This document shows positions 25,652 through 35,782 of a stretch of 64,000 nt of DNA, piece by piece (within the stretch, counting starts at the first letter, position 1; each line of letters begins with the position of its first letter). The stretch lies in the NCBI RefSeq assembly GCF_001411495.1, contig NZ_CP012981.1:682001-746000 (forward strand). The letters run 5' to 3'. A model generated the notes under the pieces. That model made no database searches, had not been told where the DNA came from, and saw only the letters and a list, made by a program, of their open reading frames with translations. Position numbers and translations under genes: made by a program. Source of the DNA: Burkholderia cepacia ATCC 25416 (GTDB lineage: Bacteria; Pseudomonadota; Gammaproteobacteria; Burkholderiales; Burkholderiaceae).

Positions 25652-26327
25652 TTCGGCGAGCGATCGCGCGGGCACCCTCACCGCCTACCAGCGGTGGGAG
25701 ATGGCGTCGTTCGACCCGCCGCCGCCCCCGCCGCCGCCCGACGACGCGGCAGCGGCCGCCGCCGCGCTCGCCGAGGACCTGCAGCGCGTGCGCGACGCCG
25801 CGCACGCCGAAGGCCATGCGGCCGGCCATGTCGAAGGCCAGGCGCTCGGCTACCAGGCCGGTTTCGAGCAGGGCCGCGCACAGGGGTTCGAAGCCGGCCA
25901 GGCCGACGCGCGCGAACAGGCCGCGCAGCTCGCGGCGCTCGCCGCGTCGTTCCGCGAGGCCGTGTCGAGCGTCGAGCACGATCTGGCCGCCGACATCGCG
26001 CAGCTCGCGCTCGACATCGCGCAACAGGTCGTGCGCCAGCACGTGAAGCACGACCCCGCCGCGCTCGTCGCGGCCGTGCGCGACGTGCTCGCGGCCGAAC
26101 CCGCGCTGTCCGGCGCGCCACATCTCGCGGTGAATCCGGCCGACCTGCCCGTCGTCGAAGCCTATCTGCAGGACGATCTCGATACGCTCGGCTGGAACGT
26201 GCGCACCGACGCGTCGATCGAGCGCGGCGGCTGCCGCGCGCACGCCGCGACCGGCGAGGTCGACGCGACGCTGCCCACGCGCTGGCAGCGCGTCGCCGCC
26301 GCGATCGGCAAGGTGAGCACGTGGTGA
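25644..26327 (+). CDS. fliH: Flagellar assembly protein FliH
   Basis: A 227-residue regulator of the export ATPase. The N-terminal part has a Pro-run and Asp/Ala tracts ([22 protein letters not shown]), then a series of GxxxG-like repeats ([29 protein letters not shown]) typical of FliH, and a C-terminal FliI-binding domain ([32 protein letters not shown]). It binds FliI as a dimer and docks it on the export gate. Its stop overlaps the GTG start of fliI. Confidence 0.94.
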   Translation: MSDSASDRAGTLTAYQRWEMASFDPPPPPPPPDDAAAAAAALAEDLQRVRDAAHAEGHAAGHVEGQALGYQAGFEQGRAQGFEAGQADAREQAAQLAALAASFREAVSSVEHDLAADIAQLALDIAQQVVRQHVKHDPAALVAAVRDVLAAEPALSGAPHLAVNPADLPVVEAYLQDDLDTLGWNVRTDASIERGGCRAHAATGEVDATLPTRWQRVAAAIGKVSTW

Positions 26328-27889
26328 CGCGGCCGCCCGAAGCGCTCGCGCACGACGGCCTGACGCCGCTCGAACGCGAGCTCGCGCTCGCGTCGTTCGG
26401 CCCCGACGCCGCACACGACACGCATGACGCACACCCGCACGGCGCCGCCGCAGCGGCCGACGCCTCCGGCGCCACGCCGCCCGCCGGGCACGCGCCGCGC
26501 GCGCCGCACAACCCGCATCTCGCGCACTGGCGCACGCACCTGAACGGCCTCGCCGCGCGCAGCCACCGCGCGCTGCCGCTGCGCCCGTGCGGACGCCTGA
26601 CGCGCGCGGCCGGCCTCGTGCTCGAGGCGATCGGGCTGCGCCTGTCGGTCGGCGCCGAATGCACGATCGAACTCCCGCCCGGCAGCACGCTGCCGCACGC
26701 GGAAGCGGAAGTCGTCGGCTTCGCCGGCGACCGCCTGTTCCTGATGCCGACCACCGACGTCGCCGGCGTGCTGCCCGGTGCGCGCGTCTGGCCTCGCGAA
26801 ACCGCGCCGGTGGCCGATCCGCTCGCGGGCGCGAAGCGTCTGCCGGTCGGCTGGGAGATGCTCGGGCGCGTCGTCGACGCGTCGGGCCGCCCGCTCGACG
26901 GCCTCGGCCCGCTCGCGTCGAAGGTCGACGCGCCGCTGTCGGCGCCGTCGATCAACCCGCTCGAGCGCGAACCGATCCACCACGTGCTCGACGTCGGCGT
27001 GCGTGCGATCAACGCGCTGCTCACCGTCGGCCGCGGCCAGCGGATGGGCCTGTTCGCCGGCTCCGGCGTCGGCAAGTCGGTGCTGCTCGGCACGATGGCG
27101 CGCTACACGAGCGCGGAAGTGATCGTGATCGGGCTGATCGGCGAACGCGGCCGCGAAGTGAAGGAGTTCATCGAACAGATCCTCGGCGAGGACGGGCTCG
27201 CACGCTCGGTCGTCGTCGCGGCGCCGGCCGACGTATCGCCGCTGCTGCGGATGCAGGGCGCGGCCTATGCGACGTCGCTCGCCGAGTATTTCCGCGACCA
27301 GGGCAAGCACGTGCTGCTGCTGATGGATTCGCTGACGCGCTACGCGATGGCGCAGCGCGAGATCGCGCTCGCGATCGGCGAGCCACCCGCGACCAAGGGT
27401 TACCCGCCGTCGGTATTCGCGAAGCTGCCGGCGCTCGTCGAGCGCACCGGCAACGGGCCGGAGGGCGGCGGCTCGATCACCGCGTTCTACACGGTGCTGA
27501 CCGAAGGCGACGACCAGCAGGACCCGATCGCCGATTCGGCGCGCGCGATCCTCGACGGCCACGTCGTGCTGTCGCGTGCGCTTGCCGAAGCCGGCCACTA
27601 TCCGGCGATCGACATCGAGGCGTCGATCAGCCGCGCGATGACCGCGCTGATCGACGAAACGCATCTCGACCACGTCCGGCAGTTCAAGCAGATGCTGTCG
27701 CGCTACCAGCGCAATCGCGACCTGATCGCGGTCGGCGCGTACGCGCCCGGCCGCGACGCGCAGCTCGACCGCGCGATCGCGCTCTATCCGCGCATCGAGG
27801 CGTTCCTGCAGCAGGGCTTTCGCGAATGCGCGCCGTTCGCGTCGAGCCTCGCCGGGCTCGATGCACTGTTCGACGCTTACGGAGGCTGA
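26324..27889 (+). CDS. fliI: Flagellum-specific ATP synthase FliI
   Basis: A 521-residue export ATPase starting with GTG (26324), which overlaps the fliH TGA. An unusual N-terminal extension of about 60 residues is rich in His, Ala and Pro ([20 protein letters not shown]). Then come the beta-barrel domain and the catalytic core: Walker [33 protein letters not shown], and [27 protein letters not shown] with Walker B. The C-terminus [24 protein letters not shown] is family-typical. It works with FliH and FliJ to energise substrate release for type III export. Confidence 0.96.
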   Translation: MTRPPEALAHDGLTPLERELALASFGPDAAHDTHDAHPHGAAAAADASGATPPAGHAPRAPHNPHLAHWRTHLNGLAARSHRALPLRPCGRLTRAAGLVLEAIGLRLSVGAECTIELPPGSTLPHAEAEVVGFAGDRLFLMPTTDVAGVLPGARVWPRETAPVADPLAGAKRLPVGWEMLGRVVDASGRPLDGLGPLASKVDAPLSAPSINPLEREPIHHVLDVGVRAINALLTVGRGQRMGLFAGSGVGKSVLLGTMARYTSAEVIVIGLIGERGREVKEFIEQILGEDGLARSVVVAAPADVSPLLRMQGAAYATSLAEYFRDQGKHVLLLMDSLTRYAMAQREIALAIGEPPATKGYPPSVFAKLPALVERTGNGPEGGGSITAFYTVLTEGDDQQDPIADSARAILDGHVVLSRALAEAGHYPAIDIEASISRAMTALIDETHLDHVRQFKQMLSRYQRNRDLIAVGAYAPGRDAQLDRAIALYPRIEAFLQQGFRECAPFASSLAGLDALFDAYGG

Positions 27890-27894
27890 TCCCG

Positions 27895-28353
27895 ATGGCT
27901 CACGGCTTTCCCCTTCAGTTGCTGCTCGACCGCGCGCAGGACGACCTCGACTCGGCCGCGAAGCAGCTCGGCACCGCGCAGCGCGACCGCACCGCGGCCG
28001 CCGAGCAGCTCGACGCGCTGCTGCGCTACCGCGACGAATACCACGCGCGCTTCTCGCAATCCGCCCAGCACGGGATGCCGGCCGGCAACTGGCGCAATTT
28101 CCAGGCGTTCATCGACACGCTCGACGCCGCGATCGCGCAGCAGCGCAGCGTGCTGGCCGCGGCCGAAGTCCGCATCGACGAAGCACGCCCGAACTGGCAA
28201 CAGAAGAAACGCACCGTCGGCTCCTATGAAATCCTGCAGGCGCGCGGCGTCGCGCAGGAAGCGAAGCGCGAAGCCCGGCGCGAGCAGCGCGATGCCGACG
28301 AACACGCCGCGAAGATCCTGCGCATGCGGGCCGACGCGGCCCGTTCGTCGTAA
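27895..28353 (+). CDS. fliJ: Flagellar export protein FliJ
   Basis: A 152-residue, highly charged coiled-coil protein opening MAHGFPLQLLLDRAQDDLDSAAKQLG, with heptad-like Arg/Glu/Ala patterns through most of its length and the conserved FQAFIDTLDAAIAQQRSVLAA region. It resembles the F1-ATPase gamma stalk in fold and acts as an escort for the export chaperones and a rotor for FliI. It lies five bases after fliI. Size and position support the call. Confidence 0.93.
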   Translation: MAHGFPLQLLLDRAQDDLDSAAKQLGTAQRDRTAAAEQLDALLRYRDEYHARFSQSAQHGMPAGNWRNFQAFIDTLDAAIAQQRSVLAAAEVRIDEARPNWQQKKRTVGSYEILQARGVAQEAKREARREQRDADEHAAKILRMRADAARSS

Positions 28354-28383
28354 CCGACCACCGCATTCGAACGAGAGAACGTC

Positions 28384-29730
28384 ATGCCTCCCCTGCCCCT
28401 GCTCGGCGCGCTGCTCGACACCGCCGGCACCGCACTCCAGGCCGCCCGCGGCTCGGGTTCGTCCGGCGCCGCTGCCGGCAACGATGCCGCGACCGCCGTG
28501 CCGTTCGCGCAGACGCTGAAGCAAAGCGTCGTCACGCGTCGCGATTCGTCGAATGCCGGCGCGCCGGATGCTTCGACGAGACAGGCTTCGTCGAAGCCGG
28601 CCGCCGGCACGAAGCCGTCCGCGACCGATGACGACGACGCGACCGACGATACGACCACGAACGCCGCCGCCAACCCCGACGCCGCTGCGCTCGCGGCCGC
28701 CGCGGCCGTGCAGGCGCAACTGCAGGCGCGCATGGACAACGCGGCGCCGGTCGATCCGGCTGCTGCCGCCGCCGCTGCGCAAAAGGCGGCCGTGTCCGGC
28801 CAGCCCGATGCCACGGCCACGCTGGCGGATCACGCGGCCACGGACGCCGCCGCGGCCGCCCAGCCGGCCGCGCCCGCGTCGGGCCGCGATGCGCTGCAGA
28901 CCGCGCTCGACAGGCTGACGGGCGGCTCGGGCGCGATCGCGATACCCGCGGCCGGCGCGACCGCGTCGGCACCGGCATCGACCGCATCGACCGGCGCCAC
29001 CGCACCGCTGACACCGAAGGTCCCGACCTTCGACCGCACCCTCGCCGACGCGAAGGGGGCGCTCGCGCCCCAGCAAACGCCGACGCAGGCCACCGCGCAG
29101 GCGCTGCAGGCCAACGCGAATGCGCAGTCGGGCGAGCAGCACGCGCTCGCGGCAGCCGGCGACGCGACGGATCCGGCCGCCAGCGCGACGCTCGCGGCCG
29201 GCGCAACTGCGGCCGCCGCGACACAGGCGAACCTGCAGTTGTCGCCGGCCGCGGGAGCGATCGCCGCGGCGAACGCGCACGTGCTCGCCCCGCACGTCGG
29301 CACCCCGGACTGGACGGACGCGCTGAGCCAGAAGGTCGTGTTCCTGTCGAATGCGCACCAGCAGAGCGCCGAGCTGACCCTCAACCCGCCCGATCTCGGG
29401 CCGCTGCAGGTCGTGCTGCGCGTCGCGGACAATCACGCGCACGCGCTGTTCGTGTCGCAGCACGCGCAGGTGCGCGACGCGGTCGAAGCCGCGCTGCCGA
29501 AGCTGCGCGAAGCGATGGAATCGGGCGGGCTCGGCCTGGGCAGCGCGACCGTCAGCGACGGCGGCTTCGCTTCGCAGCAGCAGAACCCGCAATCGTCCTT
29601 CGCCGGCGGGCAGTCGTCGCGGCGCGGGAGCGGCGGATCGTCAGCCGTCGATGCACCGGTCGACGCTGCGCAATCCGCACCGGTCGCCGCGAGCGTGAGC
29701 CGCGCCGGCCTCGTCGATACGTTTGCCTGA
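28384..29730 (+). CDS. fliK: Flagellar hook-length control protein FliK
   Basis: A 448-residue protein. The first 310 residues are low-complexity (Ala, Thr, Asp, Pro) and serve as a flexible ruler. The C-terminal Flg_hook domain is clear: VVFLSNAHQQSAELTLNPPDLGPLQVVLRVADNHAHALFVSQHAQVRDAVEAALPKLREAMESGGLGLGSATVSDGG. This domain switches FlhB from rod/hook to filament export. It is the last gene of the fliFGHIJK operon, 30 bases after fliJ, and is convergent with the GMC oxidoreductase gene. Confidence 0.94.
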   Translation: MPPLPLLGALLDTAGTALQAARGSGSSGAAAGNDAATAVPFAQTLKQSVVTRRDSSNAGAPDASTRQASSKPAAGTKPSATDDDDATDDTTTNAAANPDAAALAAAAAVQAQLQARMDNAAPVDPAAAAAAAQKAAVSGQPDATATLADHAATDAAAAAQPAAPASGRDALQTALDRLTGGSGAIAIPAAGATASAPASTASTGATAPLTPKVPTFDRTLADAKGALAPQQTPTQATAQALQANANAQSGEQHALAAAGDATDPAASATLAAGATAAAATQANLQLSPAAGAIAAANAHVLAPHVGTPDWTDALSQKVVFLSNAHQQSAELTLNPPDLGPLQVVLRVADNHAHALFVSQHAQVRDAVEAALPKLREAMESGGLGLGSATVSDGGFASQQQNPQSSFAGGQSSRRGSGGSSAVDAPVDAAQSAPVAASVSRAGLVDTFA

Positions 29731-29757
29731 GCATGACTGCCCGCGTGCGCGCGCCGT

Positions 29758-31398
29758 TCAGCGGCCGTGCACCGCGGCAGCCGCCTCGCCGCGCGACACG
29801 CCGCCCTTGCGCGCCGCGACGATGAAGTCCGCCGCGCGTTCGCCGATCATCACCGACGGCGCATTCGTGTTCCCGCCGACCAGCGTCGGCATCACCGACG
29901 CATCCACCACGCGCAATCCTTCGACGCCGCGCACGCGCAGTTGCGGATCGACGACCGCGTGCGCGTCCGACCCCATCCGGCAGGTGCCGACCGGGTGGTA
30001 GATCGTGTCGGCATGCTCGACGATCGTCTTGCGCAGCTCCGCTTCGCTCTGGTCCGCCCGCGTGTACAGCTCGCGCCCGCCCTGCGACGCGAGCGGCGCC
30101 TGCGACAGGATCCTGCGCATCGCCTGCGTGCCCCGCACGAGCAGGTCGAGATCGCGCGAATCGCTGAAGAAGCGTGGATCGATCAGCGGTGCGTCACGCG
30201 CATCGCCGGTCGCGAGCGTCACCGTGCCGCGGCTGAACGGCCGCAGCGCGCACACGTGCAGCGAATAGCCGAAGCCCCAGTGCATCTTGCGGTTGTGGTC
30301 GTCCACGAGCGCCGTGCAGAAATGCAGCTGCAGGTCGGGACGCTCGAGCGACGGATCGCTCTTGATGAAGCCGCCGGCCTCCGCGACGTTGCTCGTCATC
30401 ATCCCGGTGCGGCTCGAGAAATAGCGCGCGAGCGCGGGCGTCATCTTCGCGATCCCGCGCAGGCACACGCCGACCAGTTCCGACGAATTCACGCGCGTGT
30501 TGATGATGAAGTCGATATGGTCGATCAGGTTCGTGCCGACGTCCGGCGCATCCTGCACGACGGCGATCCCGTGCCGGCGCAGTTGCTCGGCCGGGCCGAT
30601 TCCCGAGCACATCAGCAGTTGCGGCGAATTGAACGCGCCGGCCGACAGGATCACTTCCGCGCGCGCGTCGAGCGTCTCGACGCGCCCGTTGCGCGCGACC
30701 GCGACGCCGGCCGCGCGCTTGCCGTCGAACGTGACGCGCAGCACCGTCGCATCGGTGATCACGTGCAGGTTCGGCCGGTTGCGGCCGTAGATGTACGCAC
30801 GCGCGACGCTGCAGCGCGAGCCGTCGCGGTGCGTGACCTGATAGAAGCCGACGCCTTCCTGCGTCGCGCCGTTGAAGTCGTCGTTCAGCGGATAGCCGGC
30901 CGCATGCGCGGCCTGGATGAATCGTTCGGAGAACGGATTGCGAAAGCGCAGATCCGACACCGACAGCGGGCCGTCCGCGCCGTGCCACGCATCGGCGCCG
31001 CGTTCGTTGCCTTCCGCGCGCCGGAAATACGGCAGCACGTCCTGCCAGCCCCAGCCCGTCGCGCCGAGCTGCGCCCATTCGTCGTAGTCGCCCGGGTGGC
31101 CGCGCGTGTAGATCATCGCGTTGATCGCGCTCGAGCCGCCCATCCCGCGCCCGCGCGGCTGGTAGCCGCGCCGCCCGCCGAGGCCCGGCTGCGGCACCGT
31201 CTCGTAGCCGTAGTTCGTGCCGAGCTTGAACGGTACCAGCGCCGCGATGCCGACCGGCATGTTGACCAGCAGGTTGCGTTCCGTATGCGAACCGGCCTCG
31301 ATCAGCGCGATCGTCGCATCGGGGCAGGCATCGGCGAGACGGCCTGCCAGGCTCGACCCGCCCGACCCGCCGCCGACGATGATGTAGTCGTATTGCAT
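29758..31398 (-). CDS. GMC-family FAD-dependent alcohol/choline dehydrogenase-like oxidoreductase
   Basis: A 546-residue flavoprotein. Starting at 31398 puts the dinucleotide-binding motif YIIVGGGSGGSSLAGRL right at the N-terminus; a long upstream extension is excluded. The GMC signature QPRGRGMGGSSAINAMIYTRGHPGDYDEW follows near residues 80-115. The catalytic-His region ends IYHPVGTCRMGSDAHAVVDP and VVDASVMPTLVGGNTNAP. It oxidises primary alcohols (choline, alkanols or similar) and passes electrons to quinone. It is divergent, across a 725-bp gap, from an aldehyde dehydrogenase gene, which suggests a two-step alcohol-to-acid pathway. Confidence 0.87.
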   Translation of the reverse strand: MQYDYIIVGGGSGGSSLAGRLADACPDATIALIEAGSHTERNLLVNMPVGIAALVPFKLGTNYGYETVPQPGLGGRRGYQPRGRGMGGSSAINAMIYTRGHPGDYDEWAQLGATGWGWQDVLPYFRRAEGNERGADAWHGADGPLSVSDLRFRNPFSERFIQAAHAAGYPLNDDFNGATQEGVGFYQVTHRDGSRCSVARAYIYGRNRPNLHVITDATVLRVTFDGKRAAGVAVARNGRVETLDARAEVILSAGAFNSPQLLMCSGIGPAEQLRRHGIAVVQDAPDVGTNLIDHIDFIINTRVNSSELVGVCLRGIAKMTPALARYFSSRTGMMTSNVAEAGGFIKSDPSLERPDLQLHFCTALVDDHNRKMHWGFGYSLHVCALRPFSRGTVTLATGDARDAPLIDPRFFSDSRDLDLLVRGTQAMRRILSQAPLASQGGRELYTRADQSEAELRKTIVEHADTIYHPVGTCRMGSDAHAVVDPQLRVRGVEGLRVVDASVMPTLVGGNTNAPSVMIGERAADFIVAARKGGVSRGEAAAAVHGR

Positions 31399-32123
31399 GT
31401 CACGTCTCCGTCGTCTCATGGAAGGCGCCCGGCACCGCCGCGCGACCGCGTCCTTGTAGTGTTCGGGCATTGTAGGAATCGCCACCATGCGCGCGGCGCG
31501 CGGATTCAAGAGCGATTCCTCTAAACGCTCGCGTGAACTAAATTTAAGATGTATCGATTCGCTTTGCGCGACGCGCCGGCCACGAGAAGCCGATCCGTCG
31601 CGAAACGGGAGAGACGACGATGCAGCGCCAGGTTCTGCAGGCCGCGTGCCGACCGGGTTGTCCGGATGCGATGCGCGCAGCCCGCATTTCATTTCAAACG
31701 GCTGCCCGCGCGGAGGTGCCCCGCGTCATGCGCGCAGTCGATCGAAATCGAACGGCACGCGTCGTCGCCGACCGTTTGGACGGTTTGTCGCCACGGCGGC
31801 ACGATGCGCCGCGGCATGGTTTGACGGCCCCGTCGCGCCACCCCGCTTCGGTGCGCAGGCGGGCAGTCGCGCCGTGGCGTCGCGCGCCCGGCAACGGTTG
31901 CATCGCACTGCCTGCCCACGCGCCGCAACACGGTTTCTGGATGCACACACCGTCGCGCGGATGCGACGCCTGCTGCACGCTTGAACCGGTTTTCGAGCAC
32001 ACGTCGCATCCGGCCCCGCGCCGCGCGACACGCACCACCCCGATCCGCGTCGCCGCGCTCGCCGAGCGTGCGCATGCGGCGTGACGGCCGGCCGACCAGC
32101 CAGGCCCAACTGGAGGAGACGAC
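31399..32123. other. Long intergenic region between the divergent GMC and aldehyde dehydrogenase genes
   Basis: A 725-bp gap. It must hold both promoters; part near 31500-31560 is AT-richer (ACTAAATTTAAGATG) and could be the GMC promoter. Open frames exist on both strands (for example 31620-32084 on plus) but they are Arg/Pro/Ala-rich, lack ribosome sites and resemble nothing I know. The end carries TGGAGGAGAC, the ribosome site of the aldehyde dehydrogenase. Confidence 0.4.
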
Positions 32124-33566
32124 ATGAAGAACGACCTGCTCGAACTGGCCCCGCAAGCACTGCCGTCGGTCGATGCACTGACGTCGCTGCTGCGCGACCA
32201 GCGCGCGGCCTACCTGCGCGCACCGTACCCGGCTTGGGAAACGCGCGTGCAGCACTTGCGCGCGCTGCGCACGATGCTGATCGACCACGCGGACGCACTC
32301 GCCGAAGCGATCAGCGCCGATTTCGGTCATCGCGCGAAGCAGGAAGTGCTGCTGTCGGAAATCTGGATGGCGAAGGAAGAGATCGACGACGCGCTCAAGC
32401 ACGGCAAGCGCTGGATGAAACCGATCCGCAAGCCGATGAACAAGTGGCTGCGCCCGGCGCGCGCGAAGGTGATTCCGCAGCCCCTCGGCGTGGTCGGCAT
32501 CGTCGTACCGTGGAACTACCCGGTGCTGCTCGCGGCCGGCCCGCTGATCTGCGCGCTCGCAGCCGGCAACCGCGCGATCATCAAGATGTCCGAACTGACG
32601 CCGCGCACGTCGGCGCTGTTCGAGCAGCTCATTGCGAAGACCTTCACGCGCGACCACGTCGCGGTCGTGAACGGCGATGCGGAAGTGGGCGCCGCGTTCA
32701 GCGGGCTGCCGTTCGATCACCTGCTGTTCACCGGCTCGACGCACGTCGGCCGCCACGTGATGCGCGCGGCCGCCGACAACCTCACGCCCGTCACGCTCGA
32801 ACTCGGCGGCAAGTCGCCGGCCATCGTCGGGCCGAACGCGCGCTTCGATGCGGCCGTCGACGCGATCGTCGCGGGCAAGACGCTGAACGCGGGCCAGACC
32901 TGCATCGCGCCCGACTACGTGCTGCTGCCGCGCGGGATGGAGGCCGCGTTCATCGAGCGCGCGCGGGCACGGTTCGCGAAGATGTACCCCGACCTGTCGA
33001 CCAACGGCGACTACACGACGATCGTGTCGCCGCGCCACTACGCCCGGCTGCAGCAGCTCGCCAGCGACGCGCAGGCGGCCGGCGCGCAGCTGCATCCGCT
33101 GTCCGACGCGCAATCCGATCCTGCATCGCGCCGCTTCGTGCCGTGCGCGGTCACGCAGGTGCCGGCCGCGTCGCAGCTGATGCAGGAGGAGATCTTCGGG
33201 CCGCTGCTGCCGCTCGTGCCGTACGAGCGGCTCGACGAAGCGATCGCATACGTGAATGCGCGCCCGCGTCCGCTTGCGCTCTACCTGTTCGACGAGGACG
33301 GCGGCACGATCGACCGCGTGATGCGCGAAACGGTCTCGGGCGGCGTGTCGATCAACGAAACGCTGATGCACATCGCGTGCGGCAGCCTGCCGTTCGGCGG
33401 TGTCGGTGCGAGCGGCATGGGCGCATATCACGGCTACGACGGCTTCGTGACGTTCTCGAAGATGAAGCCGGTACTCACGCAGGCGCGCCTGAACACGCGC
33501 AACCTGCTCGCGCCGCCGTACGGCAAGCGCTTCGCCGCGCTGATCAAGCTGATGCTGAAGTTCTGA
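32124..33566 (+). CDS. calB: Coniferyl-aldehyde-type dehydrogenase
   Basis: A 480-residue NAD(P)-dependent aldehyde dehydrogenase. The N-terminal region LLSEIWMAKEEIDDALKHGKRWMKP and the stretch PLGVVGIVVPWNYPVLLAAGPL match coniferyl aldehyde dehydrogenases (CalB). Catalytic elements: the glutamate in VTLELGGKSPAIVG, the nucleophilic cysteine in NAGQTCIAPDYVLLP and INETLMHIACGSLPFGGVGASGMG. The GGAGGAGAC site directly precedes the start. It oxidises aromatic or medium-chain aldehydes to acids. The divergent GMC oxidoreductase may supply the aldehyde. The exact substrate is inferred from the family. Confidence 0.85.
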   Translation: MKNDLLELAPQALPSVDALTSLLRDQRAAYLRAPYPAWETRVQHLRALRTMLIDHADALAEAISADFGHRAKQEVLLSEIWMAKEEIDDALKHGKRWMKPIRKPMNKWLRPARAKVIPQPLGVVGIVVPWNYPVLLAAGPLICALAAGNRAIIKMSELTPRTSALFEQLIAKTFTRDHVAVVNGDAEVGAAFSGLPFDHLLFTGSTHVGRHVMRAAADNLTPVTLELGGKSPAIVGPNARFDAAVDAIVAGKTLNAGQTCIAPDYVLLPRGMEAAFIERARARFAKMYPDLSTNGDYTTIVSPRHYARLQQLASDAQAAGAQLHPLSDAQSDPASRRFVPCAVTQVPAASQLMQEEIFGPLLPLVPYERLDEAIAYVNARPRPLALYLFDEDGGTIDRVMRETVSGGVSINETLMHIACGSLPFGGVGASGMGAYHGYDGFVTFSKMKPVLTQARLNTRNLLAPPYGKRFAALIKLMLKF

Positions 33567-33647
33567 ACGGAAGGGATCGAACGGGCCGCGCGCATCGCGC
33601 CGCGGCCCGCACCGGCAGGCCGCGCGGCGCCGGTGCCGCGCGCGCCG

Positions 33648-34679
33648 TCATACGGGCCAGAGCGGCCCTTCCTGCATCGCGCCGATCTGCTCGCGCAACT
33701 CGAGCACGCGTGCTTCCCAGTAGCGGTGCGTGTTGAACCACGGGAACGCGGCGGGGAAGGCGGGATCGTCCCAGCGTCGCGCGAGCCATGCCGCGTAGTG
33801 GATCAGCCGCAGCGTGCGCAGCGCTTCGACGAGACGCAACTCGCGCGGCTCGAATTCGCAGAAATCCTCGTAGCCGGCCAGCAGGTCCGCGAGCGCACGC
33901 GACGCGCCTTCGCGATCGCCCGGCAACAACAGCCACAGATCCTGGATCGCGGGCGCCATCCGGCTGTCGTCGAAGTCGACGAAGTGCGGGCCGGCATCGG
34001 TCCACAGCACGTTGCTCGGATGACAGTCGCCGTGCGTGCGCAGCAGGCGGATCTCGCCCGCCCGCTCGAACGCGGCCTCGACGCCTTCGAGCGCGAGCGT
34101 CACGGCGGTCTCATACGCGGGCCGCACATCGTCCGGAATGAAATCGTGCGCGAGCAGGTAGTCGCGCGGCTCGTAGCCGAACGTACTGATATCGAGCACG
34201 GGACGCGCGGCATACGGCTGCGTCGCGCCGACCGCATGGATCCGGCCGATGAAGCGGCCGAGCCATTCGAGCGTGTCGCTGCGGTCGAGGTCAGGCGCGC
34301 GTCCGCCGCGCCGCTCGAAGATCGAGAAGCGGAAACCGTCGAACGCGTGCAGCGTGCGGCCGTCGAATGTGCGCGCGGGCACCGCCGGAATCTCGCGCGC
34401 GGCGAGCTCGGCGACGAACGCATGCTCTTCGAGGATCGCTTCGTCCGACCAGCGGGCCGGACGGTAGAACTTCGCGACGACCGGCGGGCCGTCTTCGATG
34501 CCCACCTGATATACGCGGTTTTCGTAGCTGTTGAGCGCGAGCAGGCGCCCGTCGGTGCGCAGGCCGGCCGGCATCAGCACGCTGTCGAGCGCGTCGAGCA
34601 CGCACTCGGGCGTGAGTCCGGCGAACGGCGGGCCGGCGGGAGAAGCGGGAGCGGAAGTGACGTCTTTCATGCCCCGCAT
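33648..34679 (-). CDS. srkA: Stress response kinase A (SrkA/YihE family)
   Basis: A 343-residue protein kinase of the APH/choline-kinase-like fold. The N-terminal lobe has VVAKFYRPARWSDEAILEEHAFVAEL with the ATP-binding lysine. The catalytic loop reads LRTHGDCHPSNVLW and the metal-binding segment HFVDFDDSRMAPAIQDLW. The length is close to E. coli SrkA (328). The family phosphorylates Ser/Thr and protects against stress-induced toxin-mediated death. ATG at 34670 is an alternative start. It is a single gene, convergent with calB. Confidence 0.88.
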   Translation of the reverse strand: MRGMKDVTSAPASPAGPPFAGLTPECVLDALDSVLMPAGLRTDGRLLALNSYENRVYQVGIEDGPPVVAKFYRPARWSDEAILEEHAFVAELAAREIPAVPARTFDGRTLHAFDGFRFSIFERRGGRAPDLDRSDTLEWLGRFIGRIHAVGATQPYAARPVLDISTFGYEPRDYLLAHDFIPDDVRPAYETAVTLALEGVEAAFERAGEIRLLRTHGDCHPSNVLWTDAGPHFVDFDDSRMAPAIQDLWLLLPGDREGASRALADLLAGYEDFCEFEPRELRLVEALRTLRLIHYAAWLARRWDDPAFPAAFPWFNTHRYWEARVLELREQIGAMQEGPLWPV

Positions 34680-34729
34680 TGTGCCGCCAGCCGGGCCGAA
34701 AGACGAGCGCCCGGTGCGGCGTTATGCGC

Positions 34730-34942
34730 TCAGTGAAGCGCCGCGCCGGCCGGCAGCACGGATTCGCCGGTGTCGATCAGGTCCTCGAGAAAGAACGGCT
34801 CGGTGTTGAGTTCCTTCGACTCGCCCGGTACGCCCGCGTACCAGGTCACCATGGCCATGTCGCCCAGGATGCGCTGGACGATGCCGCGTGCGCCCTTCGG
34901 CACAGCGATATGGGTAGTGCAGACAATCGACCCGACATGCAT
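34730..34942 (-). CDS. Small conserved hypothetical protein
   Basis: A 70-residue protein starting MHVGSIVCTTHIAVPKGARG, with GDMAMVTWYAGVPGESKELNTEPFFLEDLIDTGESVLP after it. The start follows GGGGA at good spacing; the open frame extends upstream but that part lacks a site. I do not know a function. The compact beta-rich pattern with a Pro-Lys-Gly turn resembles small SH3- or KOW-like folds, which is only a guess. It lies about 50 bp upstream of srkA on the same strand and may be co-transcribed. Confidence 0.7.
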   Translation of the reverse strand: MHVGSIVCTTHIAVPKGARGIVQRILGDMAMVTWYAGVPGESKELNTEPFFLEDLIDTGESVLPAGAALH

Positions 34943-35782
34943 GATGGTTCCCCACTCTTGACTCTTGAAACCCGGCTCGATGGCGAGCCGGCAAATGCAC
35001 GATCCGCGCGCTCTCGTCGGAGCGTTGCGCGTAATCCCATTGTTCACGGTTTATCGAAGCGCGAAAAGAAGAAGAAGCAGGCGAAGTGCCGCGAATTCGT
35101 CGAATGTCTCCAATCAACCACTGCGCCGGACAGGCGCTTGCCCGCCCGGTTACCCCCATCATACCCTGTCGAATGTGACTGCCCGCCGAATCCGCGTCGG
35201 CACCGCGACGCGCCCGCGACGCATGCCGCACGCGCATCGCGGGCCCGGTGCCGCATCACCGGGAAATTTCGCGCGACCGCCGTGGCCGAACGACGCCGCA
35301 CCGTCATCGCCTTCCCCGTACCTCGAACGCAACCGGCACGACGACGGTTGCGCGCACACCGCCCGCTTCGCCGCCCACTTCGCCGCCCGCATCACCGCGT
35401 GCTTCACCGCACGCCGCGCTGCGTCATGCAATGCCACCGACAGTGGTTGCGTCCGATGTCGGCCTTGCGGTACCTTTGATGCTTCATTCGCGTTCCAGCG
35501 CATTCCGATCCGATGCATCCGCTCACGTCCGCCCTTGCAAAATCCCGGCCGCAGTTCGACTCGCGGCCGCAGGCGTGTGCGCATCCGTCGGTTCTTCCTC
35601 CTCCTGTCGCACCGCCGCTCGTCGGCGCCGCGCCGCCCCCTCCGGCGGCACGCGCCGGCTGACCAGCCGGCTTCCGTTTCGTCTTCCATTCGCCCGCAGG
35701 CTTGCATTCGTGCGTCGTGACGCACGGCTCGCTGCTGCGCGCGCGAATGGAACGTTCCGATCCGTTCGACAGGTGGATTCAC
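34943..35782. other. Long intergenic region between a small gene and the divergent DMT exporter
   Basis: About 840 bp with no convincing gene. Open frames on both strands are Arg/Pro/His-rich and lack ribosome sites. The part 35048-35110 is purine-rich (AAAAGAAGAAGAAGC). Just before the exporter start there is an AGGTGG site at 35771-35776. It may hold promoters, an unrecognised small RNA or a decayed gene. Confidence 0.35.

Noticed and set aside
31620..32084. A 154-codon gene in the GMC-calB gap
   Set aside because: Arg/Pro/His-rich composition, no ribosome site and no recognisable domain; overlapping frames on the other strand look equally plausible.
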